Shown here: piece after piece, positions 8,482 through 17,383 of the stretch
Position numbering within the stretch: position 1 is the stretch's first letter
Layout: each line of letters begins with the position of its first letter
Source of the DNA: Acidobacteriota bacterium
Lineage (GTDB): Bacteria > Acidobacteriota > Terriglobia > 20CM-2-55-15
DNA: 49,279 nt
Reading direction: 5' to 3'
NCBI GenBank assembly: GCA_003223875.1
Contig: QHWY01000237.1
Span: 1 to 49,279, forward strand
The notes under the pieces: model-generated
The model's database searches: none
What the model saw: the letters and a program-made list of their open reading frames with translations, nothing else
Told to the model about the DNA's origin: nothing
Made by a program: the position numbers and the translations under genes

Positions 8482-8658
8482 ATGACAGGGGAACAGGAAC
8501 AACGACTGCAGCAACTCGACGTAGAGATTCAAATCGCGGAAAAACAATTACGCGTGGCCACGATTAAGAAACAAATCCTGGAAGTGGAGTTGGACATCCT
8601 CACCTTGCAACGCGAAGTGGAGCAGCGCACCAATCAGCAATTGGCTCTGAGCGCGTAG
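8482..8658 (+). CDS. Small coiled-coil protein, 58 residues
   Basis: This frame begins MTGEQEQRLQQLD and has a ribosome site AGGAG 6 nt upstream. The product is almost wholly helical, with heptad-like spacing of leucine, isoleucine and valine (QLRVATIKKQILEVELDIL) and a high content of Gln and Glu. It has no signal peptide, no cysteine and no double glycine. It could be a dimerising accessory or regulatory protein of the exporter locus, or an unrelated small protein. I do not recognise a family. Confidence 0.6.
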   Translation: MTGEQEQRLQQLDVEIQIAEKQLRVATIKKQILEVELDILTLQREVEQRTNQQLALSA

Positions 8659-8754
8659 ACAAATCTAGAAGGCGATTTTCGAGCTGCGCGGCTCGGAGGG
8701 CGAGCAACGCTGCCTTATGGCTTCTCGGCTCGACAAGAGGTAAGATTGCGCGCT

Positions 8755-9588
8755 ATGCGCAATCCAAGCACAACTATCATCGGAATCATATTTGCCGGGG
8801 CACTCACGTACGCACATGCGCAGTGGGTGAACTATCCCGACGCGCGGATCCCTCGCACGAAAGATGGCAAGCCGAATTTGACTGCTGCCGCGCCACATCT
8901 GAACGGCAAGCCCGATGTCTCCGGACTGTGGCAGGCTGAACGGAGTCCCGCGCGTGAATACGACAGTGTTCTCGGCAAAGGGTTCACTGCTCTGCAGGTC
9001 GACACGCACGATATCACCCCGAATGTGTTGAACGTATTTTGGGGCATGAAGCCTGAAGAGGAGCCGCTCCGGCCGGAGGCAGCTGCGATTCTCAAGCATC
9101 GCCAGCAAAGCCCTCTGGAGTATCCGCACACTCAATGCCTTCCGGGTGGCCTACCCCTCGCACTGCTGGTTTTCACTTTCAAGATCATTCAAATGCCCAA
9201 GGAAATCGTAATGTTGTCTGAGACCGCCGATCCTCCTCGGCAGATTCACACCGACGGGCGACCCCTTCCGAAGGATCCGGACCCTACCTGGATGGGATAT
9301 TCAAACGGGCATTGGGAGGGCGATACACTTGTTGTCGACACGAATGGCCTCAACGACCGGGCCTGGCTGGACGCATTCGGTCACCCGCGCAGCGAATCCA
9401 TGCGCATCACCGAGCGCTATCGCCGACGCGATTTCGGCCACATGGATCTCGAGATCACCTTCAATGATCCGAAGTACTACACGCGGCCCTTCACCATCAA
9501 GACGGGATTGAGGTTGATGCCGGACAGCGACCTCCTTGAATACGTCTGCGCCGAGAACGAGAAGGACCGCATTCACTTGCCCAAGTGA
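8755..9588 (+). CDS. Secreted 'WEGDTLVVDT' family protein, paralog 1
   Basis: This is a 277-residue exported protein of a family widespread in Acidobacteria-like genomes but of unknown function. The signal peptide ends near THAYAHA-like residues 20-22. The family core is WMGYSNGHWEGDTLVVDT, then a GLNDRAWLDAFGHP block, then RYRRRDFGHMDLEITF and YTRPFTI. Three more members lie at 12848, 16185 and 20498. ATG 8755 was chosen; a TTG at 8746 is nearer the AAGAGG ribosome site. It ends after EYVCAENEKDR and lacks the C-terminal extension of paralog 2. Confidence 0.8.
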   Translation: MRNPSTTIIGIIFAGALTYAHAQWVNYPDARIPRTKDGKPNLTAAAPHLNGKPDVSGLWQAERSPAREYDSVLGKGFTALQVDTHDITPNVLNVFWGMKPEEEPLRPEAAAILKHRQQSPLEYPHTQCLPGGLPLALLVFTFKIIQMPKEIVMLSETADPPRQIHTDGRPLPKDPDPTWMGYSNGHWEGDTLVVDTNGLNDRAWLDAFGHPRSESMRITERYRRRDFGHMDLEITFNDPKYYTRPFTIKTGLRLMPDSDLLEYVCAENEKDRIHLPK

Positions 9589-9664
9589 AAAGCGAACGGC
9601 AAAAAAATCTGTCCAACTGCGGCCACTGGATGTACTATTCGCACATTCAGGAGCCCATGACAGC

Positions 9665-9749
9665 AACAACTGTAGCGGCGGTCTATGACCGCCGACGATC
9701 TGGCAAGTTGGGAGATTGCCGGCGGTCATAGACCGCCGCTACAGTTGTT
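9665..9749. repeat. REP-like doublet with perfect 30-bp arms
   Basis: The outer arms (9665-9694 and 9720-9749) are exact inverted copies. Each arm holds its own hairpin, GGCGGTC-TAT-GACCGCC, so the single strand can fold as a cloverleaf. The element ends 30 nt before the flavoprotein start at 9780. Confidence 0.9.
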
Positions 9750-9779
9750 CCGAAAGTGCTCGCTGAGGGAGGTAAACAC

Positions 9780-11864
9780 ATGGCCAAGAAACGGGACAGT
9801 GATCTGAAAGATCGAAAGCCTCACGATGAGAAGGTGGTTAGCAGGCGAGACTTCGTCAAGAGCGGAGCCGCCGGCGTAAGTGCGGCCGTTCTGTCGACGT
9901 CGGGAACCGCTTTAGCGCAAGTTTCTCCCATCGACGCCATCAAATGGAACTACGAGGCCGATATCGTCATCATCGGAGGAGGATGCACCGGACTGCCTGC
10001 GGCCATCCGGGCGCGGGACCTTGGCGCCTCGGTGATCATCGTCGACCAGAACTTCGACCTAGGCGGCAAGATGCTGCATAGCGGCGGACAGGTTTCTTTT
10101 GGCGGCGGGGATCCACTCCAGTTGAGGGACATCCAGGGCGAAAACGACCGAGAGGGGTTCGTCACGGCTCCACGGCGGCAAGCGGTGGAGGAGCTGACCG
10201 AGGATCCGGACTTCCTGTTCAGGGACCATACCGATTGGTCGGTGATGGACGCCGCGGCCCAGGCACCCTACCGATACAACGAACGCGACCTCCATCGGGC
10301 CTACGCCGACAACTGTTCCGCCACTCGAGAATTCCTCATGGCGAATTACGTCCGCTTTGGCCGGATATTCGGAACGCACGGCAATGGCGGCATGTCGCGC
10401 GCGAGGCGGGCTGTAACCTTCCTGATGGAAGGCCCCACTACGGACATCAAGAAGGGAACGGTCTCGAAAAAGGATGCCGGAATCCCTAAGGTAAGCTCGA
10501 GTCACTTCGCGCCACGTGTGATGGAAGACGGAAGCTTCGTCGCCAGCAAAGGCGCGCGCGCAAACGGCGCGGCACTTTCCAGGTGCCTGGAATTTTCCGC
10601 TCGTGAAAAAGGTGTGCGGTTCATCCTCAACCGCCACATGGACGAGATTATTCGCGAGCAGCAGTTCTCGGGCCGCGTTGTGGGTATCCGGGCCAGCTAT
10701 TCGCCGAGGTTCGATCCGGAGACCGGAAGACGTTTGGAGAGCCTCTGGCAGAACGGCAACGTCGACGATCGCACCGAGACGATATACATCAGAGCGCGCA
10801 AGGCGATCATCATCGGCGCCGGAGGTCATGGGGCCAATCCGCAGTTCCGCAGCATGTTCTATCCGGCATTCCGAGAGCCTGCTTTTGTATCCAGTGGTTG
10901 GGCCCTCCTGGGACCGCGAGGTCAGGACGCCAGCGGGATCATCGCGGGAATGAGGATCGGCGCGAACCTCGCGGGCATGCAACAGAACCTCTCTTATAAC
11001 AACACGTTCCACATCCCCGGGAACCTGGCCACGCGCGATCCGTACACGGACATGCTTCCCGGCCATCCGACCTTTTCGTTTCGCGGGTCCACGGGCATCA
11101 ACCTTCCCGACGCTTCCTTCCAGCACTTGATTGTTGTCAATCAGGTTGGGAAGAGATTCTTTAACGAAATGCTCATCACAAAACGGGAGGGCGGCGCCGC
11201 CTTTCCGGCCGGGCCCCGCAGGGGCCAGCCGAAGTCGGGACTCGATCATGTGCAGTTGGATTGGCGCAATGCGAGCGCAGAAAACATCAGGAAGACCTAC
11301 TCAGAGCCGAATAGCATTCATGCTGCGTTGGCAATGAACGAGGGTTCGAAGGCCCCGGACTTCTTCTCCGGACCAATCTGGACGATTTTCGATCGCGCGG
11401 CAGTCGAGCGTGACAAATGGAACATCGATCCGCCCTTCACATCGCCGACCAACGGCTTCTTCTTCAGCGCCGATACGATCGAGGAATTGGCGGCGAAGAT
11501 CCATCGCGGTCACGAATTCCAGAGAGTTCCGCTCACCTACCTTGTGGAAACGGTGGCCAAATGGAACTCGTATGTGGACAAAGGTAGTGATCCGGACTTC
11601 GCACGCGGGTCAGATGCGCCCATGTATCGGATCGAAAAACCGTCATTCTACGCGGCAGCACTCTATGCGGTCTGGCACGACTCCTACGGTGGTCTCCGGA
11701 TCAATGGAAAGGCCCAAGTCATCGACATGCAGGGCGAGCCCATACCCGGGCTTTATGCTGGCGGAGAGTCCAGTGGCGGCGGCAATCAGCATGGTCTGGG
11801 GAGAGCCCTAGTCCATGGCTACATCGCAGGCACAAACGCCGTCAAGGAACCTAGCAGTTCATAA
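9780..11864 (+). CDS. Tat-exported FAD-dependent oxidoreductase (fumarate reductase/ketosteroid dehydrogenase class)
   Basis: This is a 694-residue flavoprotein. A twin-arginine signal (SRRDFVKSGAAG) lies at about 22-33. The dinucleotide-binding motif IIGGGCTGLPAAIRARDLG follows near residue 63. A C-terminal FAD segment reads PGLYAGGESSGGG, then GRALVHGYIAG. The class includes fumarate reductase-like and 3-ketosteroid dehydrogenase enzymes; the substrate cannot be told. The ATG at 9780 follows GGGAGG at good spacing; the GTG at 9756 would add eight residues. It lies 8 nt upstream of an Ig-like protein gene with which it is probably co-transcribed. Confidence 0.85.
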   Translation: MAKKRDSDLKDRKPHDEKVVSRRDFVKSGAAGVSAAVLSTSGTALAQVSPIDAIKWNYEADIVIIGGGCTGLPAAIRARDLGASVIIVDQNFDLGGKMLHSGGQVSFGGGDPLQLRDIQGENDREGFVTAPRRQAVEELTEDPDFLFRDHTDWSVMDAAAQAPYRYNERDLHRAYADNCSATREFLMANYVRFGRIFGTHGNGGMSRARRAVTFLMEGPTTDIKKGTVSKKDAGIPKVSSSHFAPRVMEDGSFVASKGARANGAALSRCLEFSAREKGVRFILNRHMDEIIREQQFSGRVVGIRASYSPRFDPETGRRLESLWQNGNVDDRTETIYIRARKAIIIGAGGHGANPQFRSMFYPAFREPAFVSSGWALLGPRGQDASGIIAGMRIGANLAGMQQNLSYNNTFHIPGNLATRDPYTDMLPGHPTFSFRGSTGINLPDASFQHLIVVNQVGKRFFNEMLITKREGGAAFPAGPRRGQPKSGLDHVQLDWRNASAENIRKTYSEPNSIHAALAMNEGSKAPDFFSGPIWTIFDRAAVERDKWNIDPPFTSPTNGFFFSADTIEELAAKIHRGHEFQRVPLTYLVETVAKWNSYVDKGSDPDFARGSDAPMYRIEKPSFYAAALYAVWHDSYGGLRINGKAQVIDMQGEPIPGLYAGGESSGGGNQHGLGRALVHGYIAGTNAVKEPSSS

Positions 11865-11872
11865 GCGGTCAC

Positions 11873-12805
11873 ATGGTTTCGCAAAGTGATCAAATGCGCC
11901 GGCAGACGACGTGCTCGGTGGATATCTCTCCCGACGTTGTTGATGCTGGGGCCGAGATGAAACTGCAGGCTAAGATCTCTTGCTCCCCAGCGTGCGACCT
12001 CGGAGGGCACACTGTCGTGGTTAAAGACCAGACCGGCGCCGACGCAGCCCGCGTTGAGCTCACCGAATTCGACGGGACGACAAACCTAACGCGTGAGCTC
12101 GCGATGAAAGCGCCGGTCCAGCCGGGGGAATATACCTGGTTGGCCGTGTTTCCGGCGGTTGTGAAGAAAGGCGTTTCATTCGCGGAAGCGTCAACGCCCA
12201 TCTCGTTCACCGTCCAGCCTCACACCACGCACGTCGTCGCGTGGGATACCCCCTCGGCTGTGGTGGTTGGCGAACGATTTCGGATCAAGGTTGGAATCAA
12301 GTGTTCCAGTGCGTGCGATTTTATGAACAGGCAGTTTGGAATCTACGACCACGAGGGGGCGCAAGTTGCCAGGTCTACGCTGGCTGGGGGACGCTGGCCT
12401 GGTACCAGCGGCCTATACGGTGCAGAGGTCGAACTTGAAGCGCCGGCGCGGGCGGGCCTCTACACGTGGAGCGTCAGGGCCGAGGGATCGGATGCCGCGA
12501 TGCCGCACGCTGAGGGATCCATCAGTTTTGGAGTCCGCGTTGTCGGTCACCCCGAGTATCGGGTAACGGTCGAGGCTGTCGACAAAGATACTCAAACGCC
12601 CCTCACCGGTGCTCGTATCGTCATGCACCCATACAAGGCGCTCACCGACGAGGGTGGCATAGCGGAGGTGTGTGTGGAGAAAGGCGCATATATGCTTTTC
12701 GTCTCGCAAACTCGGTATCTTACGTTCGGTCTGCCAGTCGAGGTGACGGCCGACATGAGGACCAGAGCGGAGCTGGAGTTGGAACCTGTACCTGAACGCA
12801 ACTGA
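11873..12805 (+). CDS. Ig-like repeat protein with carboxypeptidase-regulatory-like C-terminus
   Basis: This is a 310-residue protein with two related beta-sandwich units, each containing a paired-cysteine segment: KISCSPACDLGG in the first and IKCSSACDFMN in the second. Both units end in a GEYTW/GLYTW strand. The last ~80 residues (VDKDTQTPLTGARIVM and TDEGGIAEVCVEKGAY) resemble carboxypeptidase-regulatory or CnaB-like domains. No signal peptide is visible at the chosen start, nor at ATG 11894. Co-transcription with the flavoprotein suggests it is a structural or assembly partner, which is an inference. Confidence 0.65.
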   Translation: MVSQSDQMRRQTTCSVDISPDVVDAGAEMKLQAKISCSPACDLGGHTVVVKDQTGADAARVELTEFDGTTNLTRELAMKAPVQPGEYTWLAVFPAVVKKGVSFAEASTPISFTVQPHTTHVVAWDTPSAVVVGERFRIKVGIKCSSACDFMNRQFGIYDHEGAQVARSTLAGGRWPGTSGLYGAEVELEAPARAGLYTWSVRAEGSDAAMPHAEGSISFGVRVVGHPEYRVTVEAVDKDTQTPLTGARIVMHPYKALTDEGGIAEVCVEKGAYMLFVSQTRYLTFGLPVEVTADMRTRAELELEPVPERN

Positions 12806-12847
12806 TCAGCAGGAGCAAGCGATTTAAATCTCCGCACAGGAGGCTGG

Positions 12848-13930
12848 ATGAAAGTTAAACTGTTTTGCGCGGCGGCCGCAGTGACGTTCCTACTATCTTC
12901 TCCTTTGGTAGCGCAGTGGCTGAATTACAAGACACCCGGTATTCCGCGGACTCCGGACGGCAAGCCGGATCTGTCGGCGCCTGTGCCTCGAACGCCAGAC
13001 GGTAAACCCGAGCTCTCGGGCATCTGGCGTGCGCCTCAAAACAGCCCGTATCTGCGAAATATTGCAGTGGACCTCAAGCCAAGCGAGATTCAGCCATGGG
13101 CGCAGGCGCTGTACGAGCAACACGTTTTAGATCTGGGAGCAGACAGTCCGCGCGCGCACTGCCTGCCCGACCCACCGCCGTACTATCACCTTGCAGGCAT
13201 GTCCCGGATCGCCCAGACGCCGGCGGTGATGGTGATTATCAATGAAGGTAATTCCAACAGCAACGTCACGCGAACCATCCTCACCGATGGCCGCGGTCTG
13301 CCCGAGGAGATGAATCCCACCTGGTTGGGTTATTCGGTAGGTCACTGGGAGGGAGAAACACTGGTGGTTACCACCGCCGGATTCAATGACAGAACTTGGC
13401 TGGATTTTGTCGGGCATCCTCATTCGGAAGAGCTCCGCGTCACCGAACGTTTTCACCGCCGCGACTTCGGACATATGGACGTCGAAGTGACCCTCGAAGA
13501 TCCAAAAACATTTACCAAGTCGATAACCTTTAAGGCTGATAAGACATTGGTCGTGGACACCGAGATTCTGGAGACGATCTGTGAGTATGAGCAGCATGCC
13601 CGACACCTGGTGGGCGGGAACCGGTTCCGGCTCACCCCAGAGGCGCTTGCTAAGTACGCGGGGACTTACGAGTTCGCGCCGGGACGTGAGGCCATGGTCT
13701 CCGTCGAGGGCGAATTGCTGGTCCTGCGTCTCACTGGGACCGGCGAGGTAGAGCCTCTCGCGCCCCAATCGGAAACGAGTTTTATTGCAGCGCTGTTTGG
13801 TGATCAGGTCGAATTCGTGAGGGATTCAAGCGGTGCCATCACCGGTCTTACTCTTCGCACCGGAACGGGAACGGGCCTGGGCAACCGCGCTCTCAGCGAG
13901 CAAAAGGCGGTTCGCAGAGGCGCCCGCTAG
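12848..13930 (+). CDS. Secreted 'WEGDTLVV' family protein, paralog 2, with DUF3471-like tail
   Basis: This is a 360-residue exported protein with signal peptide 1-22 and ribosome site CAGGAGG. It shares the family core: WLGYSVGHWEGETLVV, FNDRTWLDFVGHPHSE, RFHRRDFGHMDVEVT. It also has a duplicated TPDGKP proline-rich stretch near residue 40. The last ~90 residues (YAGTYEFAPG, then PLAPQSETSF, then VEFVRDSSG) resemble the DUF3471 domain often attached to beta-lactamase-like proteins. It ends 5 nt from the convergent membrane-protein gene. The function of the family is unknown. Confidence 0.8.
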   Translation: MKVKLFCAAAAVTFLLSSPLVAQWLNYKTPGIPRTPDGKPDLSAPVPRTPDGKPELSGIWRAPQNSPYLRNIAVDLKPSEIQPWAQALYEQHVLDLGADSPRAHCLPDPPPYYHLAGMSRIAQTPAVMVIINEGNSNSNVTRTILTDGRGLPEEMNPTWLGYSVGHWEGETLVVTTAGFNDRTWLDFVGHPHSEELRVTERFHRRDFGHMDVEVTLEDPKTFTKSITFKADKTLVVDTEILETICEYEQHARHLVGGNRFRLTPEALAKYAGTYEFAPGREAMVSVEGELLVLRLTGTGEVEPLAPQSETSFIAALFGDQVEFVRDSSGAITGLTLRTGTGTGLGNRALSEQKAVRRGAR

Positions 13931-13935
13931 GATTC

Positions 13936-14904
13936 TCACTGCAGAGATTCCTGGGTCAAGGGGAGATAACGCCCCAGGACGATGATCACCAACCACAGGA
14001 ACAAGGAGCTTGCCGCGATAAATTTTGCGAACGCAGGCGGATCTTCGCCGGGACCCAACTTTGCCCAACTGCGAAAAGCGGAACTGCAGTGAAACAAAAC
14101 CAGAATCGATCCCGCAACAACTACACTTGCCATCTTTAGATGAAAAAGCGGATTCCAGGCATAGAAGAACGGCATGCCGATAAAGAAGAGAATGCCCGTG
14201 ATTATATTGATGACTAAACCAGCGATTCCCCACGGTAGTAACCGATGCAGTGGAGCTACAGGTAAGTCTTTCACAAATCCCAATAGACGGAGGTTTAGGG
14301 CCCCAATTGCTGCCACGATCAAGATCAGCCCAAGGAAGTGCAGCGTCTCGAGAATAGGCCAGACCCACCGCGAAGAGCCGGTGACGAAGTGAGAAACAGC
14401 CGGAACTATCTTGGAGCCTATTGCGCCGACGGCCGACGCTGCATTCTCCCCTGAGAAAATTTCCGGATGCCGGATTGCTCCACCCGTATTCCCGGTAATT
14501 GTCATCAGCACGACTGTCACGATAGATAGAAGGAGCACGATTGCGGAATTCCATCGTGCCACCGGGTGTGGCGCAGGACGTGACATCCGGCTAAACTGCC
14601 ACAGTCCCAGAAACGCGACCGCGCCCGTAATTTCCATGAATATCAAAGAGAGCAATGCCGCGCCCTGGTGCGCGCCAACCAACTCCTTCGGCAAAGGAGT
14701 CGATAGCTTGAGCACCTCGTTTGCAACGTCCCCACTGAAATATGTCGGAATCGCCAGAAGCGCAATGAGCGTGAAAAACGCAAGGCTAGTTTGCTTCAAA
14801 TCGTCGCTGTTTGCAAAAAGGGCAACCAGGAAAAGGAACAGCCCGACGAAAGCGCCGATGATCGGCCAATGATTCAATAAGAGATGTATGTGTGCCAAAG
14901 TCAT
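13936..14904 (-). CDS. Membrane protein: DUF2231-like N-terminus plus DUF6644-like C-terminus
   Basis: This is a 322-residue integral membrane protein with about eight hydrophobic segments. The N-terminal half begins HIHLLLNHWPIIGAFVG, resembling DUF2231. The C-terminal half (ETLHFLGLILIVAAIGALN, then PVAPLHRLLPWG, then NPLFHLKMA) is clearly related to the whole of the next gene upstream, so this looks like a fusion or duplication. Histidines in the helices hint at haem binding, as in b561-type proteins; this is inference. The ATG at 14904 is preceded by TAGGAT, 11 nt from the upstream gene. Confidence 0.7.
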   Translation of the reverse strand: MTLAHIHLLLNHWPIIGAFVGLFLFLVALFANSDDLKQTSLAFFTLIALLAIPTYFSGDVANEVLKLSTPLPKELVGAHQGAALLSLIFMEITGAVAFLGLWQFSRMSRPAPHPVARWNSAIVLLLSIVTVVLMTITGNTGGAIRHPEIFSGENAASAVGAIGSKIVPAVSHFVTGSSRWVWPILETLHFLGLILIVAAIGALNLRLLGFVKDLPVAPLHRLLPWGIAGLVINIITGILFFIGMPFFYAWNPLFHLKMASVVVAGSILVLFHCSSAFRSWAKLGPGEDPPAFAKFIAASSLFLWLVIIVLGRYLPLTQESLQ

Positions 14905-14915
14905 GATGATTAATC

Positions 14916-15413
14916 CTACGCTGTCAGGACGGTGTACGTATAAGCCAGCAGACGGCCGGCAGTAACCGCTGCGACCCAAAACGCGAGCGAGCATACCGCA
15001 AAGATTCGGCCCTTCGCCATCATCGCCGCTTCACTTAAGCTGGAGTCTGCAAAGACACGATTGCGCAGCATCTGCATCGATACCATGGCGAGTCCAATTA
15101 GTGTCAGCTTGACGTAAAAAAGCGGATTCGTCAGAGCCTTCGTCGGGTAACCAATCAAGAGAAAGATTCCAGATCCCACCTGTATCCAGAACCCAACCCA
15201 TATAAAGCGGTAAAACCGCTTGAGCGGCGCTAAAGGCAGGTCCGGTGCGAGACCAAGAATCCGCAACCCGATCAACACACTCGCACCAACCAGTATGCCC
15301 ATGCCGATAGCGTGCACGGAAAGGATGCACCAGAAGGAGAAAACGGAATCGGATTCGCGAATCCAGATACTCAGACCGGTTTCTTCAATTGCCTTAAAGA
15401 TTGAAAGGAACAC
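14916..15413 (-). CDS. DUF6644-like membrane protein
   Basis: This is a 165-residue protein with four or five membrane helices, starting at GTG with AAGGAG 10 nt upstream. Key blocks are LSVHAIGMGILVGASVLIG, PDLPLAPLKRFYRF and NPLFYVKLTLIGLAM, each with a counterpart in the C-terminal half of the downstream gene. A conserved histidine sits in the second helix. The pair forms a two-gene operon. Neither function is established. Confidence 0.7.
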   Translation of the reverse strand: MFLSIFKAIEETGLSIWIRESDSVFSFWCILSVHAIGMGILVGASVLIGLRILGLAPDLPLAPLKRFYRFIWVGFWIQVGSGIFLLIGYPTKALTNPLFYVKLTLIGLAMVSMQMLRNRVFADSSLSEAAMMAKGRIFAVCSLAFWVAAVTAGRLLAYTYTVLTA

Positions 15414-15741
15414 CAGATTTTAACTCCTTACCGAAGTGTGGGCCTGATTCTAGATCAACGCTGGGTTAGTTGGAAAGGGGAGCCACAGGAAACGTTGCCC
15501 AAAACCGCTAGACGACGTGAGAAGAATGCCCAGCGCGCAAGCGCTGGGTGTTCGTATTCATAGTATGTCACAACCCACAGCGGCGGCAGATTTGAGGGCG
15601 TCTGCCGCCGCTTCGCGGCTTGTTCGGTTGTGAAATCAAACCAGGGCTGACGCCATGGTCTAAGTTCTGTTGCCGCTCCGCGGCTTTGTGTAACAGTCCT
15701 TACGTACTGGACTATTTTCTCAGGCCGCTCAGCGGCTTAAT
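15414..15741. other. Intergenic region with several short hairpins
   Basis: There is no supported gene in 328 nt. The region holds a hairpin CCCAGCG-CGCAAG-CGCTGGG (15528-15549). It also holds a GCGGCGGCAGA/TCTGCCGCCGC pair (about 15579-15612) and three related small palindromes (CCGCTTCGCGG, CCGCTCCGCGG, CCGCTCAGCGG), each followed by a T-rich stretch. It looks like decayed repeat DNA that may also terminate transcription from the minus-strand gene upstream. Confidence 0.5.
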
Positions 15742-16170
15742 TTATTTCTGCCCGGTGGGCAGCTCGTACGGGGCGCCGGTACCGGACGAACCCAGAAACA
15801 ACTTGCGCCCGTCGGCGAAGGTGATATCTCTGCCGTTTGCCCTGTGTGACCCGTCCTTGGACTGGTAGCCGTCCACAAGGACCTTAGTTCCCGGCAGCAG
15901 AGCATTCTTTGTAAAGCCGCGCCGAAACAAAACATTCGGAGTGCCGGCCTCGAAAGCCCAGTTTTCGACCTTGCCGTCGGACTTTTTCACATCAACGTAG
16001 AGCCACACATGGGGATTGGTCCATTGCATCTTCGTGACCGTGCCTTCGAATTTGACGGGTTTATTGGCGTCAAATTCGGCTGCAAACGCGTGGTGTGCTG
16101 CGAGCGGCGTTGCTCGGCCAGTCAACAACAAACCGAGTACGACGCTCATGAGGGCCAGTTTCGTTCGCAT
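15742..16170 (-). CDS. Small secreted DUF6152-like protein
   Basis: This is a 142-residue exported protein with signal peptide 1-25 (LLLTGRATPLAAHHAFA). The mature part begins HHAFAAEFDANKPVKFEGTV and contains WTNPHVWLYVDV and the GFTKNALLPGTKV block typical of DUF6152, an OB-fold-like family of unknown function. The ATG at 16170 has a strong AAGGAGG site. It is 14 nt downstream of a 'WEGDTLVV' paralog, an arrangement suggesting the two families work together. Confidence 0.75.
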   Translation of the reverse strand: MRTKLALMSVVLGLLLTGRATPLAAHHAFAAEFDANKPVKFEGTVTKMQWTNPHVWLYVDVKKSDGKVENWAFEAGTPNVLFRRGFTKNALLPGTKVLVDGYQSKDGSHRANGRDITFADGRKLFLGSSGTGAPYELPTGQK

Positions 16171-16184
16171 TGGATGAACCTCCT

Positions 16185-17156
16185 TCACTTTCTATACCAT
16201 TCAAAAAAGCGGTCGCCTGTTGGTACCTTGCGCGTGATATCGATGATCATCGTCTCCCCTTCCCACCGCTTCACCAGTTGCTTCTTGCGAACATGTCCAT
16301 AAAGGAACTCTTCTGCAAACTCGATGCAGGGATACTCGATGAGCTGAGTATTGGGTTCCAGACGGCGGTAGAGCGGCATCGCGATTCGCCACGGCCGCGT
16401 AAAAGTTTCCGGATCCTCGATCGTCACCTCATAGCGAATGGCGTCAGGACTAATGGGCGTGAACCGTTCAACCAGGTGGAGGGAAGCGCTGTGAAAGTTC
16501 CCAGCCCTGTCGAACCAATTCTTGCCGTTGAAGCCCGTCACGTCGACGACCAGTGTATCGCCTTCCCAGCGGCCGATCGAATGACCCATGTATGTATCGT
16601 CCGGGGGCCCCTCGGCCTTATCCAAATGGATCGTGCGAGCTGCGTTGGAAAACGTGAATGCCATCTGAATTTTGTTCGTGCTCTGGACGATTTGAAATGG
16701 ATACGGCATATACATTGCCCGTGGAATGCCGGGCAGATAACACTTCAACTCCGGATCGCGATCAATCCAGTTTGCAGCGTTCTCCTTCTTTATCGCAGCC
16801 GCCTCGGGTTTGTAAGGAATTTCCCCGTCACCCTGCACCACGCCGAGTGATCCCGGCACACCCGCCGCGGCACCGAGCGCGAGCACGGGCGCTGCCGGCA
16901 CGCGGGCGAATTCATATTCCGGATAAACACCGGGCTGTGTCACGGCCCCGGGGCGTGCTTCGTGAGCCTGCAGGTCCCAATGCGCCTCATTGTTGGCCTG
17001 CCAAATACCGCTGAAGTCCGGCTTGCCGTCGGACGTGCGGGCGGGCCCCACCGCACGTTGCGCCGCCGAGCGCGTCATTGCTGTTCCGATTCCTACCCCC
17101 AAAGCAGCCGAGACGATGACGATCACAATCATTGAACCATTGATCCGGTTGGCCAT
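16185..17156 (-). CDS. Secreted 'WEGDTLVV' family protein, paralog 3
   Basis: This is a 323-residue protein with an N-terminal membrane segment (MIVIVIVSAALGVGIGTAM) that may be an uncleaved anchor. It has the family core GRWEGDTLVVDVTGFNG, then FHSASLHLVERF and YEVTIEDPETFTRPW. It differs from paralogs 1 and 2 in having MGHSIGRW in place of GYSxGHW and no RRDFGHMD block, placing it nearer paralog 4. A GAGGAG site precedes the ATG. It forms an operon with the DUF6152-like gene. Confidence 0.8.
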   Translation of the reverse strand: MANRINGSMIVIVIVSAALGVGIGTAMTRSAAQRAVGPARTSDGKPDFSGIWQANNEAHWDLQAHEARPGAVTQPGVYPEYEFARVPAAPVLALGAAAGVPGSLGVVQGDGEIPYKPEAAAIKKENAANWIDRDPELKCYLPGIPRAMYMPYPFQIVQSTNKIQMAFTFSNAARTIHLDKAEGPPDDTYMGHSIGRWEGDTLVVDVTGFNGKNWFDRAGNFHSASLHLVERFTPISPDAIRYEVTIEDPETFTRPWRIAMPLYRRLEPNTQLIEYPCIEFAEEFLYGHVRKKQLVKRWEGETMIIDITRKVPTGDRFFEWYRK

Positions 17157-17254
17157 GGCCAGTCTCCTCGTCCTCCTGGTACCAAGTTGTCCGTTAATGA
17201 GATGCCGTCATGATAATCCACGTGGGATTAATGTCAAGCCGACGGTGATCCGTG

Positions 17255-17383
17255 GGTGGTGACTCAGTTTCATCTGTAGCGGCGGTCTATGACCGCCGGC
17301 GATGTCTAAACTGCTGCACTGTCGGCGCTCATAGAGCGCCGCTACAGTTGGGAAACCCGCAATTTTCAAACTGAGTCACTACC
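17255..17383. mobile_element. 129-bp MITE with 16-bp terminal inverted repeats and 8-bp target duplication
   Basis: The ends are GGTGGTGACTCAGTTT (17255-17270) and the inverted AAACTGAGTCACTACC (17368-17383), with one mismatch. Exactly outside both ends is the direct repeat GATCCGTG (17247-17254 and 17384-17391). Inside lies a REP-like doublet (17274-17347) with hairpins GGCGGTC-TAT-GACCGCC and GGCGCTC-ATA-GAGCGCC. There is no coding capacity, so a transposase elsewhere must have moved it. Confidence 0.85.

Noticed and set aside
10059..11249. Long minus-strand frame of 396 codons
   Set aside because: It is a shadow of the flavoprotein gene, with arginine- and histidine-rich low-complexity translation and no family features.
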